In this document: one piece after another, positions 8,306-17,755 of the stretch
Layout: each line of letters opens with the position of its first letter
How positions within the stretch are numbered: position 1 is the stretch's first letter
DNA from: Zoogloea sp021286885
GTDB lineage: Bacteria > Pseudomonadota > Gammaproteobacteria > Burkholderiales > Rhodocyclaceae
Assembly: GCF_041915215.1 (NCBI RefSeq)
Contig: NZ_JAYSBV010000001.1
DNA: 64,000 nucleotides
Direction: 5' to 3' (one strand)
Translations under genes and position numbers: made by a program
The notes under the pieces: generated by a model
The model's input: only the letters and a program-made list of their open reading frames with translations
What the model was told of the DNA's origin: nothing
Database searches by the model: none

Positions 8306-11300
8306 TTTGATTCAGCCTTGGTTTTTGCCTGCCGCGCATATTGGACGGAGGCCGCAGCCTCTTTGAACGTGGTGTCGCCAATCCAGGCTTCGGGCTTGCG
8401 ATTGAGTTTGAGGCTGTAAACCCCGAAACGCTTCACGTGCGCCACCTGGTAGGGACTCAGGAAGGACACTTCCTCGTCCGAAATCTTCCATCCCTCCCGC
8501 TTCATGCGTTGAAGCGTCCGGATCATGTCAACAGTGTTATGGAGAATCAGGGCTGAAGCCACGAGATCGTTGTAGCGCAACCGCTTCTGCTGCTCGTCCG
8601 GCTCATTGACGGCGATGACGTCTCCACCGAATGAGACCCATTTTGCAAAGCCGTTATAGGACTCGACCTTGTTGGTGTTGGCCGTGATCTCCTGGCGCAT
8701 CTCCCGGTTGCCGATCCACTCCAACAGGAACATGGTCCGAACGACATTCCCCAACTCTTGAGCAGCGAAGAAAAGACGGTTCTTGCGACTGCTGGAGCCC
8801 AGCTTACGGAGCAGCGTGGCGGAAGAGATCCGGCCCGCGTAGATGGAAAGCGCAACCTGCATCAGGTCTTTCCAGTGGCGCTCGATCAACCCCCAGTTCA
8901 CCACACCGGAGAACAGGCGGTTGATGTGTTCGTATTTCGCGGCCTTTTCAGGTCGGTAGAGCGTCAGATTCTTCCAGTTCCGGATTCTGGGCATCAGCTT
9001 GATGCCCAGAAGATGGGTAAAGGCGAAAACCGTCGAAGACTGCCCCTGAGTGTCGGAATGCACCGTATCAGATTCGACAGACAGGCCCGCCTTGAGCAAC
9101 CCTTCGATGACGTAAATGGCCTCCCAGACACCGGGGGCGATGAAGTGCCGGAACACCGCGATGTAGTTGTTGGCAACGTGGCGGTAAGCCACAGCGCCCA
9201 TCTTGCGATACCGAAAATGATATCCGGCCAGCAGATTCTCATCGAAGAAGTCGTATTGCGTACCGTCGGCGGCAACGGTCTTGCCGTCCCCCCAGATCTT
9301 GGGCAGATCCAGCCGAAGATAGACCTCGTTGAGTTCGCGCTGCGCGGCTTCGAGGCTCTCGATCGACAAGTGGCGGCGATTAACGAACGAGAGCATGTGC
9401 GGCGTGATGCCGTTGTTGCTTAGATGCCGCGCGGCCTGACTAGGACCCAGGTTGCAACCCATGGCAAAGATGGTCAGCAGATAGCGTTCGGCAGGCTGCT
9501 TGATCTTGGCCATGTTGCCGGAAAGCGGGCCGAAATGTCGGGTGAATCCCACCCATTGCTCGATGTTTCCCAGCACGTCAAGGATGTGCCGTGAGGGCAT
9601 GCGTTCCGTCAGCGCATTCTGCAGTGCCACCGCGGATTGCGGGATTTCGCGGGCAGTCGTCTTACGCAGCACCGGCTCTCCGAAGGCATTCAGAATCACG
9701 TCACCATGGCACTCGGGAAACCTCTCGTCCAACGTCTGTGCAGTCTTGCTGAGTGCGTCGCGTAGTCCCTTCACAAAGTCATCCGACTTGAGCGGAAGTC
9801 CGATTTTCTCGCAGTAGGCGGGAAGGAGTGCCTGGCACTCTTCCCAGGGAATCAACTGATCACGGTAATCCGCGAATTCCTCCGAACCGGCGATGCTGAG
9901 ATCCCCCGCGCGCAGATCCTCTGCCAGGTGTGAGAACACGCAGATTTCCAGGTGACGACGGCTGATTCCTGCATGGATGCCAGCAGTATCGCCGGTGCGC
10001 AGAAGCTTGCGCCAGCGTTCCGCGGCGAACGAGAGGTCTACGCTGTCTCCAATCCAGTCGATGCGATGCTTGTCCTGATACAGCTTGATGACTTCAAGCG
10101 CGTCGATCAATGTTCGATCCTGGCTGGTCGGACGAATATCAAGAAGATGTGCGAGCCTGAAGAGCAACGAGCGGTGAGGCCGGAAATGCTTCCAGATCAA
10201 CGGCAGATAATTATTGCCGCTGCTGGCCTGTATCTGAGCACAGCGCTCTCGAACCTGTTCGATGCCTCCCGCAGGCTCAAGATACTCTCGAATCTGGGCG
10301 CCGGCAGCAGCATTGTCTGGCTCGTCCGCCAGGATCGACAACACACCGTCCAATGTTCCGACAAGGCGCTCGACCTGACCCCGCTGGTCGATCTGTATCC
10401 TTTCCAGCTCTTCCTTCGCGCGTTTGTGGATGGTGGCCACGCGGCGAAGGAACATTTCAGCCAGCTGATCCCGGGCGCGAACCTGCATGCGGTGGATCAG
10501 AGCAACCATCAGCGTGTAACGCTTGGCTTCGCCACACTCCTTCAGTTCCGATACATCGTAGACCATCGCCTGTCCGGCAAAATAACGCACCTTGGTGTCC
10601 GGGATTCCCTCGAAGACCCTCTCCAACCCAGGGATCGACTCCAGCCACTCCAGGTGATCAACCAGTGTTTCCAAGTGCTTGCGGGTCGGGCGTTTCGCTG
10701 ATTTCTTGAGCCGGTTGTATTCACTTTGGCGCTGCTCGAACTTGTCCGTCTGCAGGAGCGCTTTTAGGTTTTCACGGTGCGCGTCGCCGATGCGCCCAGA
10801 AACCGATTCGAAAATCCGCGTCTGCACCGCGACATGGGCTCTCTCAGCCAGATCCTCCAGCGTCGAGAAGGCCGGGAGTTCGTATCGCACCATGATCAAC
10901 CCCTCGATCATGGCATTGATGATGTCGGATCGTTGATCTAGCAGCTCAGCAGCATCGAGAGCAAGGCGTTCGGTCCGAGCCATCGAGTTCGCACCGCCGG
11001 CATAGAAAGACTGCACCTTGAGATATTCAAGAATTGCCGTTCGACGACGAGACAGCCTCATTCCATCTGAGTAATCGAAAGCGATCGAGTCACCGAGTTT
11101 CAGCTGTTTGCGGATGTGATTGATGACTTCAGGCGGGATGGACTCTTCTGGAGGGAAGTGCCAAAGATGCTGAAAGCACTTGAGCAATACTGCCAGACTG
11201 AGTCTTGCAGAAGCTGACCGTGCTTTGGCGTGTAGCCAAGGAATGTCATCCTCGGGGAGCGGGAAAAACTGCTCCAAATCATCTTGGGAGTAGAAGCTCA

Positions 11301-11337
11301 GGAACTGGGGGTACGCCGTGTTCTCAAGAGATGCCAC
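8302..11337 (-). CDS. tnpA: Tn3-family transposase TnpA
   Basis: About 1011 residues from a GTG at 11337, which has GGAG six bases upstream; the frame stays open to another GTG at 11349. The N-terminal half is the DNA-binding DUF4158-type region. The C-terminal half is the DDE catalytic domain: the acidic residues sit in AADGTQYDF (about residue 690), VHSDTQGQS (about 760) and NKVESYNGF (about 890). It recognises the element's terminal repeats and carries out replicative transposition. No frameshift or internal stop is seen, so it is probably active. Its promoter must lie in the roughly 100 bp between the start and the candidate terminal repeat. Confidence 0.95.
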   Translation of the reverse strand: MASLENTAYPQFLSFYSQDDLEQFFPLPEDDIPWLHAKARSASARLSLAVLLKCFQHLWHFPPEESIPPEVINHIRKQLKLGDSIAFDYSDGMRLSRRRTAILEYLKVQSFYAGGANSMARTERLALDAAELLDQRSDIINAMIEGLIMVRYELPAFSTLEDLAERAHVAVQTRIFESVSGRIGDAHRENLKALLQTDKFEQRQSEYNRLKKSAKRPTRKHLETLVDHLEWLESIPGLERVFEGIPDTKVRYFAGQAMVYDVSELKECGEAKRYTLMVALIHRMQVRARDQLAEMFLRRVATIHKRAKEELERIQIDQRGQVERLVGTLDGVLSILADEPDNAAAGAQIREYLEPAGGIEQVRERCAQIQASSGNNYLPLIWKHFRPHRSLLFRLAHLLDIRPTSQDRTLIDALEVIKLYQDKHRIDWIGDSVDLSFAAERWRKLLRTGDTAGIHAGISRRHLEICVFSHLAEDLRAGDLSIAGSEEFADYRDQLIPWEECQALLPAYCEKIGLPLKSDDFVKGLRDALSKTAQTLDERFPECHGDVILNAFGEPVLRKTTAREIPQSAVALQNALTERMPSRHILDVLGNIEQWVGFTRHFGPLSGNMAKIKQPAERYLLTIFAMGCNLGPSQAARHLSNNGITPHMLSFVNRRHLSIESLEAAQRELNEVYLRLDLPKIWGDGKTVAADGTQYDFFDENLLAGYHFRYRKMGAVAYRHVANNYIAVFRHFIAPGVWEAIYVIEGLLKAGLSVESDTVHSDTQGQSSTVFAFTHLLGIKLMPRIRNWKNLTLYRPEKAAKYEHINRLFSGVVNWGLIERHWKDLMQVALSIYAGRISSATLLRKLGSSSRKNRLFFAAQELGNVVRTMFLLEWIGNREMRQEITANTNKVESYNGFAKWVSFGGDVIAVNEPDEQQKRLRYNDLVASALILHNTVDMIRTLQRMKREGWKISDEEVSFLSPYQVAHVKRFGVYSLKLNRKPEAWIGDTTFKEAAASVQYARQAKTKAESK

Positions 11338-11447
11338 CTGACACTCCACCGTCGTTATCGGACGGATGTCAGTCTAAGGTATTTTCCCGCGGTCATGCAG
11401 ATACTCAACGATCCGACGTTGAAATTTGCACTCATACAAAACAAAGA

Positions 11448-11494
11448 CTTACAGGGGATATGTATATGTTTTCCCTTCATCCCGGTCATACCCC
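11448..11494 (-). repeat. Candidate right terminal inverted repeat of the transposon
   Basis: The 47-bp segment begins with CTTA and ends with CCCC, i.e. GGGG...TAAG when read inward, the terminal pattern of Tn3-family repeats. Its length is close to the 46 bp of Tn4651-type ends. It stands about 100 bp upstream of tnpA and exactly where the interrupted DUF6765-like frame resumes. The next five bases, TACCA (11495-11499), would be the target duplication. The matching left repeat is not in the window, so the call is not proven. Confidence 0.55.
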
Positions 11495-12676
11495 TACCAG
11501 AGCCCCCAGGATGGGCTGTGGTGTTCCTTCCATTTCCCGCCGGGCAACTACCCCGATCCGGCCGGCAGCCCCACCCGGGAAGCCGTGCACGGCGCCTTCA
11601 TCGCCGGTCAGCTTCCGGCCTTCACACGGCGCGACACCAACGGGGGCAAGGCAATTCTCACCAAATACAACGCGGGCAGCCTGGGCGACCTGAGCTACGG
11701 CAACCTGCTCACCCGCCCCCAAAGTGCGCTCTCCCGCAGCCTGATTCTGGACGCCATCAAGTGCGCCACCGATGAAACCCGGCTCAAGGCCATTCTTGCC
11801 CAGGCCAGCGGCGGCACTGAGCTACTCACCAAACCGGACGTCCTCCAGCGCTTCAAGCTGATCCTGCTGGGGGTGCGGGCCCATGTGATCGCCGACACCT
11901 GGGCCCATCAGGATTTCTGTGGTCTCCACAACATCCTGAACACCTATTGGGACGTGAATTACGACCCCAAATCCTGGGACCCGAGCAAAATGGGCTACGG
12001 GCGCCAATCGGTGGACTACAACGACGGCACCGCCGCCCCCTGGAAAAACAAGACCCTATCGGTCAGCTACAAACTGACCCAGCCCAATTTTGAAGCCACC
12101 CCGAACGGCACTTCCTATCTGGGCCATGGCTGGATGGGGCATTTCCCGGACTTCGGGTTTCTGCGCTTCCGCTACAAGCCCTGCTGGGCCGACCCCCAAG
12201 GCGCCCCCGTGGAGCGCAACAACCCCGCCGAATACAAAGCCGCCTGGCTTGAGCTGCTCAGCCTGTTCAGCCAGGCCAGCGGCGCAGGGCAGCTCAAGGC
12301 CTCCGCCCAATTCCAGACGGATGTAGGCAAAGCGCTGATGGCGATTCAAACCCCTTGCAATCTGGAAGGTGCCGATAGCGGGCGCAAGGTTGCGGCCTTT
12401 GCATGGCTCCAGGCTTTCAAAAACGACCCGGACTGCAGCCCAGCCACCCTCATCAACGTGGTTCAAGAGCCCGACCCCGGTACCGTGATGGCGGGTCGGG
12501 TGGGCACGACCAACAATGTGCAGCTCGATAGCGATTTGTATCTGTTCCAGATCGCTGCCGACTACCACTTCCGCTGGGTTCAAGCCTACTTGAGCAAAGC
12601 CCGGCTCTACACCTTCAGCGCCAGCTGGTCCCAGCAGCCCGGCCCCCTGAGCCCCGCTGTGGACAAGCTGTTCTGA
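11495..12676 (+). pseudogene. DUF6765-like protein, 5'-truncated by transposon insertion
   Basis: From 11495 the frame encodes about 393 residues that resemble DUF6765 proteins: an FHFPPGN motif near the start, then RAHVIADTWAHQDFCGLHN with conserved His/Asp residues. These proteins are of unknown function. The usual opening segment with more conserved histidines is absent. Instead the frame runs back through the candidate transposon end to an ATG at 11426, giving some 23 residues that look like non-coding DNA. The gene is therefore best read as the 3' part of an interrupted gene; a chimeric product from 11426 is possible. GC and codon use downstream of 11495 match the chromosome rather than the transposon. 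Confidence 0.65.
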
Positions 12677-12703
12677 ACCACACCAGAAGCGCTCCCCGGG
12701 GTG

Positions 12704-13588
12704 TCACCACACCCCGTTTACCCCCTCCAGGGCTGCCGCCACGGGGCCGTCTTGCAGCCGGTCGGGGCGGCAGATGAGGCCCAGGGCGGCGGGGACGTCC
12801 ACCGCATCGGCCACCACCACCCCGTAGGCGTGGGCGGCATGCAGGGCGAGGCTGTCCCGGGCGAGGGACAAAGCAATGCCCGAGCGCACCAGATCCAGCA
12901 TGGAGGGCTCCAGATCCACCTGGGCCACCACATTGAAGCGCACCCCTTCCCGCTGGGCGACCCGCCCCAGCAGCCGGTGATGCACCGATTCCGGCGGGGT
13001 GCCGATCCAGGGCAGGCGGGCCAGTTCGCGCCAGCCCTGGCCCAACACCTGCTGGCCCCAGGCGGGGGGCGCCACCACCTTGTAGCTGAACTCGGTGAGG
13101 GGCTGCACATGAAAGCGCTCCCGCAGCTCCGCAAACCCAGGCGTTCCCAGCGCAAAGGCCACATCCAGGGTCCCGGCCTCCACCTCCCGGGCCATGGCCC
13201 CCGACATGCCGTGGCGCAATGAAAACGACAAGCCCGGATGGCGCTCCGCCAGCACGCGTAAAAACTGCCCCAGCCGCAAAAACTCGGGATCCACAATGGT
13301 GCCCAGCCGCAGGCTGCCACTCACACAACCCTTGAGCCGGGCCGCTGCCGAACGGAATTCCGCTGTTGCTTGCAGGATGCGCTCCGCCGCCGGCAGGAGC
13401 TGGCGCCCGGCCTGGGTGAGGCGCATCCCCCGGGGCAGGCGCTCAAACAGGGGCACGTCCAGCCCCTCCTGCAGCTTTTTGAGCTGGAGGCTCAGGGCGG
13501 GCTGGGTGATGCACAGGCGCTCCGCCGCCCGGGTCAGGTTGCCCTCTTGGGCAATCATTACAAAAGCTCTGAGCAAAACCGGGTCCAT
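12704..13588 (-). CDS. LysR-family transcriptional regulator
   Basis: A 294-residue protein from ATG 13588. The N-terminal winged helix-turn-helix (about residues 3-62, with NLTRAAERLCITQPALSLQ) is followed by the periplasmic-binding-like effector domain. An upstream in-frame start at 13636 would add 16 residues lacking family similarity. It is transcribed away from the dehydrogenase gene at 13700 with 111 bp between, the usual arrangement for a LysR activator and its target. It probably controls the dehydrogenase/GMC pair in response to a pathway intermediate; the effector is unknown. Confidence 0.85.
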   Translation of the reverse strand: MDPVLLRAFVMIAQEGNLTRAAERLCITQPALSLQLKKLQEGLDVPLFERLPRGMRLTQAGRQLLPAAERILQATAEFRSAAARLKGCVSGSLRLGTIVDPEFLRLGQFLRVLAERHPGLSFSLRHGMSGAMAREVEAGTLDVAFALGTPGFAELRERFHVQPLTEFSYKVVAPPAWGQQVLGQGWRELARLPWIGTPPESVHHRLLGRVAQREGVRFNVVAQVDLEPSMLDLVRSGIALSLARDSLALHAAHAYGVVVADAVDVPAALGLICRPDRLQDGPVAAALEGVNGVW

Positions 13589-13699
13589 GGCAAAAATCCA
13601 TAACAAAACAAAATACCGACACCAAGCATAACTCATTGGACGCGACGCCCCGGCCTCGGCTTAAATCCCTCCCACAACAAGACCGTGAGGAGAACAGCC

Positions 13700-15211
13700 A
13701 TGACACTCCGTTTCACCCAGGCCCCCGCCCACGTGGGCCACTGGATAGACCACCAACACCTGCCCGGCAGCGGCACCAGCCCGGTGTTTGATCCGGCCCT
13801 GGGCTGCGTGGCCCGCACCGCCGCGAGCGCCACCCAGGCCGATGTGGAGGCCGCCGTGGCATCTGCCGCTGCCGCCCAGCCCGCCTGGGGCGAACTGCCG
13901 CCCCTGCGCCGGGCGCGGGTGCTGTTCCGCCTCAAGGATCTGGTGGAGCGCTACGGGGACGATCTGGCCCGGCTCATCACCCGGGAGCACGGCAAAACCT
14001 TCCCCGACGCCCAGGGCGAGGTGCAGCGCGGGCTGGAGGTGATCGAGTTCGCCTGCGGCATTCCCCATCTGCTCAAGGGCCAGTATTCCGACCAGGTGGG
14101 CGGCGGCATCGCCAACTGGAGCCAGCGCATGCCTTTGGGGGTGACGGCGGGGATCACGCCCTTCAACTTTCCGTTCATGGTGCCCATGTGGATGGCGCCG
14201 GTGGCCCTTGCCTGTGGCAACAGCTTCATCCTCAAGCCCTCCGAGCGCGACCCGTCCCCTTCGCTGCTGGTGGCCGAGCTGCTCCAGGAGGCCGGCCTGC
14301 CCGCCGGGGTGTTCAACGTGCTCCAGGGGGGCAAGACGGCGGTGGATGCGCTCCTCGCCCATCCCCAGGTGCAGGCGGTAAGCTTTGTGGGCTCTACGCC
14401 CATTGCCCGCTACATCCACGAAACCGCCGCCCACCACGGCAAGCGCAGCCAGGCCCTGGGCGGCGCCAAGAATCATATGGTGGTGATGCCCGATGCGGAT
14501 CTGGACCAGGCCGCCGACGGCCTCATCGGCGCCGCCTACGGCTCGGCCGGGGAACGCTGCATGGCGATTTCGGTGGCGGTGGCGGTGGGTAGCTGCGCCG
14601 ATGCCCTGGTCGCCAAGGTGCTGGAACGGGCCCGCCGGCTGCGGGTGGATGACGGCGAAGCCCCCGGGGCCGACATGGGCCCGGTCGTAACCCGGGAAGC
14701 CCAGCAGCGGATTGAAGGCTATATCGCCAGCGGCCTGGAAGAAGGCGCCCAGCTCCTGCTGGACGGGCGCGGGCTGCGGGTGCCGGGCCGGGAAGGCGGC
14801 TTCTTTGTGGGTGCCACCCTGTTCGACCACGTGCGCCCCGGCATGAAAATCTACGAAGAAGAAATCTTCGGCCCGGTGCTGTGCGTGCTGCGGGTAGACA
14901 CCTTTGCCGAGGCGGTCGCCCTCATCAACACCCACACCTTCGGCAACGGGGTGGCCTGCTACACCCGGGACGGGCGCACCGCCCAAGCTTTTGCCCAGCA
15001 GATCCAGGTGGGCATGGTGGGCATCAATGTGCCGATTCCGGTGCCCATGGCCTGGCATTCCTTCGGGGGCTGGAAGCAAAGCCTGTTCGGCGACCACCAC
15101 GCCTACGGTGAAGAAGGCATCCGCTTTTACACCCGCTACAAGAGCGTGATGCAACGCTGGCCCGACAGCGGCTCCAAGGGGCCCGAGTTCGTGATGCCGG
15201 TGAACCAGTAG
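13700..15211 (+). CDS. mmsA: CoA-acylating (methyl)malonate-semialdehyde dehydrogenase
   Basis: 503 residues from ATG 13700, chosen because AGGAG lies 7 bases upstream; an in-frame GTG at 13685 is less likely. It has the aldehyde dehydrogenase fold with ITPFNFPFMVPMWM, the cofactor loop SFVGSTPIA and the catalytic Cys in SAGERCMAIS. These are the signature features of the MmsA branch, which converts methylmalonate or malonate semialdehyde to propionyl- or acetyl-CoA with NAD and CoA. Length is typical. Its partner here is a GMC alcohol dehydrogenase 123 bp downstream, not the usual mmsB, suggesting an alcohol-to-semialdehyde-to-CoA route. Confidence 0.85.
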   Translation: MTLRFTQAPAHVGHWIDHQHLPGSGTSPVFDPALGCVARTAASATQADVEAAVASAAAAQPAWGELPPLRRARVLFRLKDLVERYGDDLARLITREHGKTFPDAQGEVQRGLEVIEFACGIPHLLKGQYSDQVGGGIANWSQRMPLGVTAGITPFNFPFMVPMWMAPVALACGNSFILKPSERDPSPSLLVAELLQEAGLPAGVFNVLQGGKTAVDALLAHPQVQAVSFVGSTPIARYIHETAAHHGKRSQALGGAKNHMVVMPDADLDQAADGLIGAAYGSAGERCMAISVAVAVGSCADALVAKVLERARRLRVDDGEAPGADMGPVVTREAQQRIEGYIASGLEEGAQLLLDGRGLRVPGREGGFFVGATLFDHVRPGMKIYEEEIFGPVLCVLRVDTFAEAVALINTHTFGNGVACYTRDGRTAQAFAQQIQVGMVGINVPIPVPMAWHSFGGWKQSLFGDHHAYGEEGIRFYTRYKSVMQRWPDSGSKGPEFVMPVNQ

Positions 15212-15334
15212 CCGGGCACTCATCGGGCACCCACCGAGCACTTCTCGCCCGCCCAGCCTTCTGTTTTTCTGCCCCTGTGCGCCCCGCCCCCACACGTTGG
15301 GGGCCGGCCCCCGCACGCCCACCGGAGCACCGCC

Positions 15335-16990
15335 ATGCAGGATCAGCAAGAAAACCCGTCAAACAAAAACGACAAAGATTTTGGTGCAGATTTTGGCGAA
15401 TACGATTACATCGTGGTCGGCGGCGGCGCCGCAGGCTGCGTGCTGGCCAACCGCCTGTCTGCCGACCCGGCCCGCAGTGTGCTGCTGCTGGAGGCGGGCA
15501 ACGACGAACGCTGGATCTGGACCCGCATTCCCGTCGGCTACCTTTACTGCATCAACAACCCACGCACCGACTGGTGCTATAAAACCGAGCCGGAACCCGG
15601 CCTGAATGGCCGCTCCATCATCTACGCCCGGGGCAAGGGCCTGGGGGGCAGCACCCTCATCAATGCCATGCTCTACATGCGCGGCCAGGCCCGGGATTAC
15701 GACGAATGGGCCCAGATCACCGGGGATTCCGGCTGGGCCTGGAACGCGGTGCTGCCCCTGTTCAAAGGCGTGGAAGATCACTGGAACGGCCCCTCGGATG
15801 CCCACGGGCAGGGGGGCGAATGGCGCGTCGAGCAACAGCGCCTGCGCTGGGACATTCTGGATCGCTTTGCCGAAGCCGCCACCCAGGCGGGCATTCCGGC
15901 CACGCCGGATTTCAATCGGGGCAACAACCTGGGCGTTAGCCCCTTCGAGGTCAACCAGCACCGGGGCACCCGCTGGAGCAGCGTACGCGGGTTTCTCGAC
16001 CCGGTACGCCAGCGCCCCAACCTGCGCATCATCACCGGCGCCCTCTCAGACCAACTGCTGATCCGGGCGGGGCAGATTCACGGCATCCGCTTTCTGCTGA
16101 ACGGCCAGCCCTGCCGCGCCCGCAGCCGGATCGAAACCGTGCTTGCCGCTGGCAGCCTGGGCTCTCCGGCGATTTTGCAACGCTCGGGCATCGGCCACCC
16201 GGACGAACTGCGCGCCCTGGGCATTCCGGTGGTGCACGCCCTGCCCGGCGTGGGCCACAACCTGCAAGACCACCTGCAACTGCGCAGCGTGTACAAAGTG
16301 CAGGGCATCAAAACCCTCAACCAGCAGGTGCACAGCCTGTGGGGCAAGGCCCTGATGGGGCTGCAATACGCCTTGCTGCGGCGCGGCCCCCTCACCATGG
16401 CCCCGAGCCAGTTGGGGCTGTTTGCCCACTCATCGCCCGAAGTCCCAACGCCTGATCTGGAATACCACGTCCAGCCCCTGTCCCTGGACAAATTTGGCGA
16501 CCCGCTGCACCGCTTTCCGGCCTTCACCGCCAGCGTGTGCGACCTGCGCCCGGCCTCCCGGGGGCAGGTACGCATCCGCGACCGCAACCCGGCCAGCCCG
16601 CCCCTCATCGCGCCCCACTACCTGAGCCACCCCGCCGACCGGCTCAAGGCCGCCCGGGCCCTGCGCCTCACCCGCCAGATCGTGGCTCAATCCGCCCTGG
16701 CCCCGTTCCAGCCCGTGGAGCACCTGCCCGGCCCGGAATTCAGCACCGACGAGCAACTGGCCCACGCCGCCGGCAACGTGGGCACCACCATCTTTCACCC
16801 GGTGGGCACCTGCCGGATGGGGCGCACCGACGATCCACAGGCCGTCACCACCCCCGACCTGCGCCTACGCGGCATGGGCGGGCTGCGCATAGTGGATGCC
16901 TCGGTGATGCCCACCATCACCTCCGGCAACACCAGCTCCCCCACCATCATGATCGCCGAACGGGGCGCCCGGCTGATCCTGGGGCGCTGA
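15335..16990 (+). CDS. GMC-family FAD alcohol/choline-type dehydrogenase
   Basis: 551 residues. The N-terminal FAD-binding motif VVGGGAAGCVLANRLS (about 30-45), the GMC signature around ARGKGLGGSTLINAM, and the C-terminal catalytic His/Asn region (HPVGTCRMG and VMPTITSGNTSSP) are all present. Such enzymes oxidise primary alcohols to aldehydes, passing electrons to the respiratory chain. A polar N-terminal stretch of about 25 residues precedes the FAD domain and is unlike a signal peptide. It follows mmsA in the same direction; the substrate cannot be told from sequence (choline, aliphatic or polyether alcohols are all possible). Confidence 0.88.
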   Translation: MQDQQENPSNKNDKDFGADFGEYDYIVVGGGAAGCVLANRLSADPARSVLLLEAGNDERWIWTRIPVGYLYCINNPRTDWCYKTEPEPGLNGRSIIYARGKGLGGSTLINAMLYMRGQARDYDEWAQITGDSGWAWNAVLPLFKGVEDHWNGPSDAHGQGGEWRVEQQRLRWDILDRFAEAATQAGIPATPDFNRGNNLGVSPFEVNQHRGTRWSSVRGFLDPVRQRPNLRIITGALSDQLLIRAGQIHGIRFLLNGQPCRARSRIETVLAAGSLGSPAILQRSGIGHPDELRALGIPVVHALPGVGHNLQDHLQLRSVYKVQGIKTLNQQVHSLWGKALMGLQYALLRRGPLTMAPSQLGLFAHSSPEVPTPDLEYHVQPLSLDKFGDPLHRFPAFTASVCDLRPASRGQVRIRDRNPASPPLIAPHYLSHPADRLKAARALRLTRQIVAQSALAPFQPVEHLPGPEFSTDEQLAHAAGNVGTTIFHPVGTCRMGRTDDPQAVTTPDLRLRGMGGLRIVDASVMPTITSGNTSSPTIMIAERGARLILGR

Positions 16991-17135
16991 TTGGGGGGCG
17001 GATTGGAGCGCTGACTCCAGCCAGGCCTGATTGACCGATTAAAAATGAATCCCTATGATTTTTTGAGATGATCCACATGGTCACCCCATACCCCACACCC
17101 CCCTCCCATTTCACCCCTATCCAGGATGGTGCCAC

Positions 17136-17441
17136 ATGACCGCTGCAACCAAAGTGCTGAGTGCCCACGTGCCGCTTCCGCTGGCCGACAAGGTTGATCA
17201 AATGGCGGCACGACTTGAGCGCTCACGCGGCTGGATCATGAAACAGGCCCTTTCCGCCTGGATCGCCCAGGAGGAAGAGCGCGACAGGCTAACCCAAGAA
17301 GCGCTCGCAGACGTGGATGCCGGCCACGTCATTGATCACCAAGCCGTACAAGCGTGGGCGGAAAGCCTGGGCACAGACCAGCCGCTGCCCTTGCCTGAAG
17401 TGGACCAGCAAGGCGCTTTCCGACTTGGCGCGCCTGTATGA
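17136..17441 (+). CDS. Ribbon-helix-helix (CopG/ParD-like) antitoxin with altered C-terminus
   Basis: 101 residues. The first 45 form a ribbon-helix-helix DNA-binding domain (VLSAHVPLPLADKVDQMA then RSRGWIMKQALSAWI), followed by the acidic tail that wraps the toxin. Homologues that I know end shortly after a LPLP motif with an ATGA overlap to the toxin. Here the frame runs on about a dozen residues into the toxin coding sequence. The operator-binding domain is intact, so it may still repress its promoter in 16991-17135. Confidence 0.75.
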   Translation: MTAATKVLSAHVPLPLADKVDQMAARLERSRGWIMKQALSAWIAQEEERDRLTQEALADVDAGHVIDHQAVQAWAESLGTDQPLPLPEVDQQGAFRLGAPV

Positions 17442-17664
17442 GCTCCTGGCGCCGGTGAACAAACCTGCCGCCATGCGGGCGGTGCAGGCCCTGACCCAAG
17501 CCCCAAACATTCTGCTGACCCACCCACGCATCGGCGAGCAACTGTTCCAGTTTGAGCCCCGAGAGGTACGGCGAATTCTGGTCGGAGCGTACGAGCTGCG
17601 CTACGAACTGCAAAATTCGACCATCTATGTGCTGCGGCTCTGGCATACCCGAGAGAACCGCTAA
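17395..17664 (+). pseudogene. RelE/ParE-family toxin lacking a proper start codon
   Basis: From about 17398 the frame encodes a complete-looking ParE/RelE toxin core (KWTSKALSDLARLYELLAP ... RIGEQLFQFEPREVRRILVG ... YVLRLWHTRE). It has no ATG, GTG or TTG at the expected place; only a CTG at 17395 is available. An ATG at 17317 would add some 26 residues read out of frame from the antitoxin. Comparison with the usual ATGA-linked pair suggests a deletion of about 4 bp removed the antitoxin stop and toxin start together. The product would inhibit gyrase or translation if made; expression is doubtful. Confidence 0.6.
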
Positions 17665-17697
17665 ATGCGGGATCGCTGACCTACCTTGCCAAAAGCA

Positions 17698-17732
17698 CAG
17701 CGGGGCGCGCCCTTCTCAGGCCCGCCCCGCTG
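17698..17732 (-). terminator. GC-rich hairpin terminator of the small secreted protein gene
   Basis: Arms CAGCGGGGCG... (17698) and ...CGCCCCGCTG (to 17732) form a stem of about 14 bp with one mismatch and a 7-base loop. On the minus strand it is followed within a few bases by TTTT, 24 bp past the stop of the gene at 17756. Confidence 0.6.
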
Positions 17733-17755
17733 CACCCACACACTGCATCAAACCA

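Larger units (their letters stand above)
1..11494. mobile_element. Tn3-family (Tn4651-like) transposon, right part, carrying czcCBA
   Basis: A Tn3-family transposase gene reads inward from a candidate right end at 11494. Immediately beyond that point a DUF6765-like reading frame begins without its normal N-terminus, so the element seems to have landed inside that gene. Between the left window edge and tnpA lie a metal efflux operon, a tyrosine recombinase block and a small TnpC-like gene. No left terminal repeat and no N-terminal half of the interrupted gene is visible, so the left end is inferred to lie outside the window and czcCBA to be cargo. Known Tn4651-type elements have long inverted repeats (about 46 bp), a TnpC-like modulator and tyrosine-recombinase resolution. 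The alternative is that czc and the recombinase block belong to a separate, nested element. Confidence 0.6.

Noticed and set aside
13661..15349. Long antisense reading frame opposite mmsA (562 codons)
   Set aside because: High GC creates long open frames opposite strong genes; the product is His/Gly-rich low-complexity without motifs, while the sense strand encodes MmsA.
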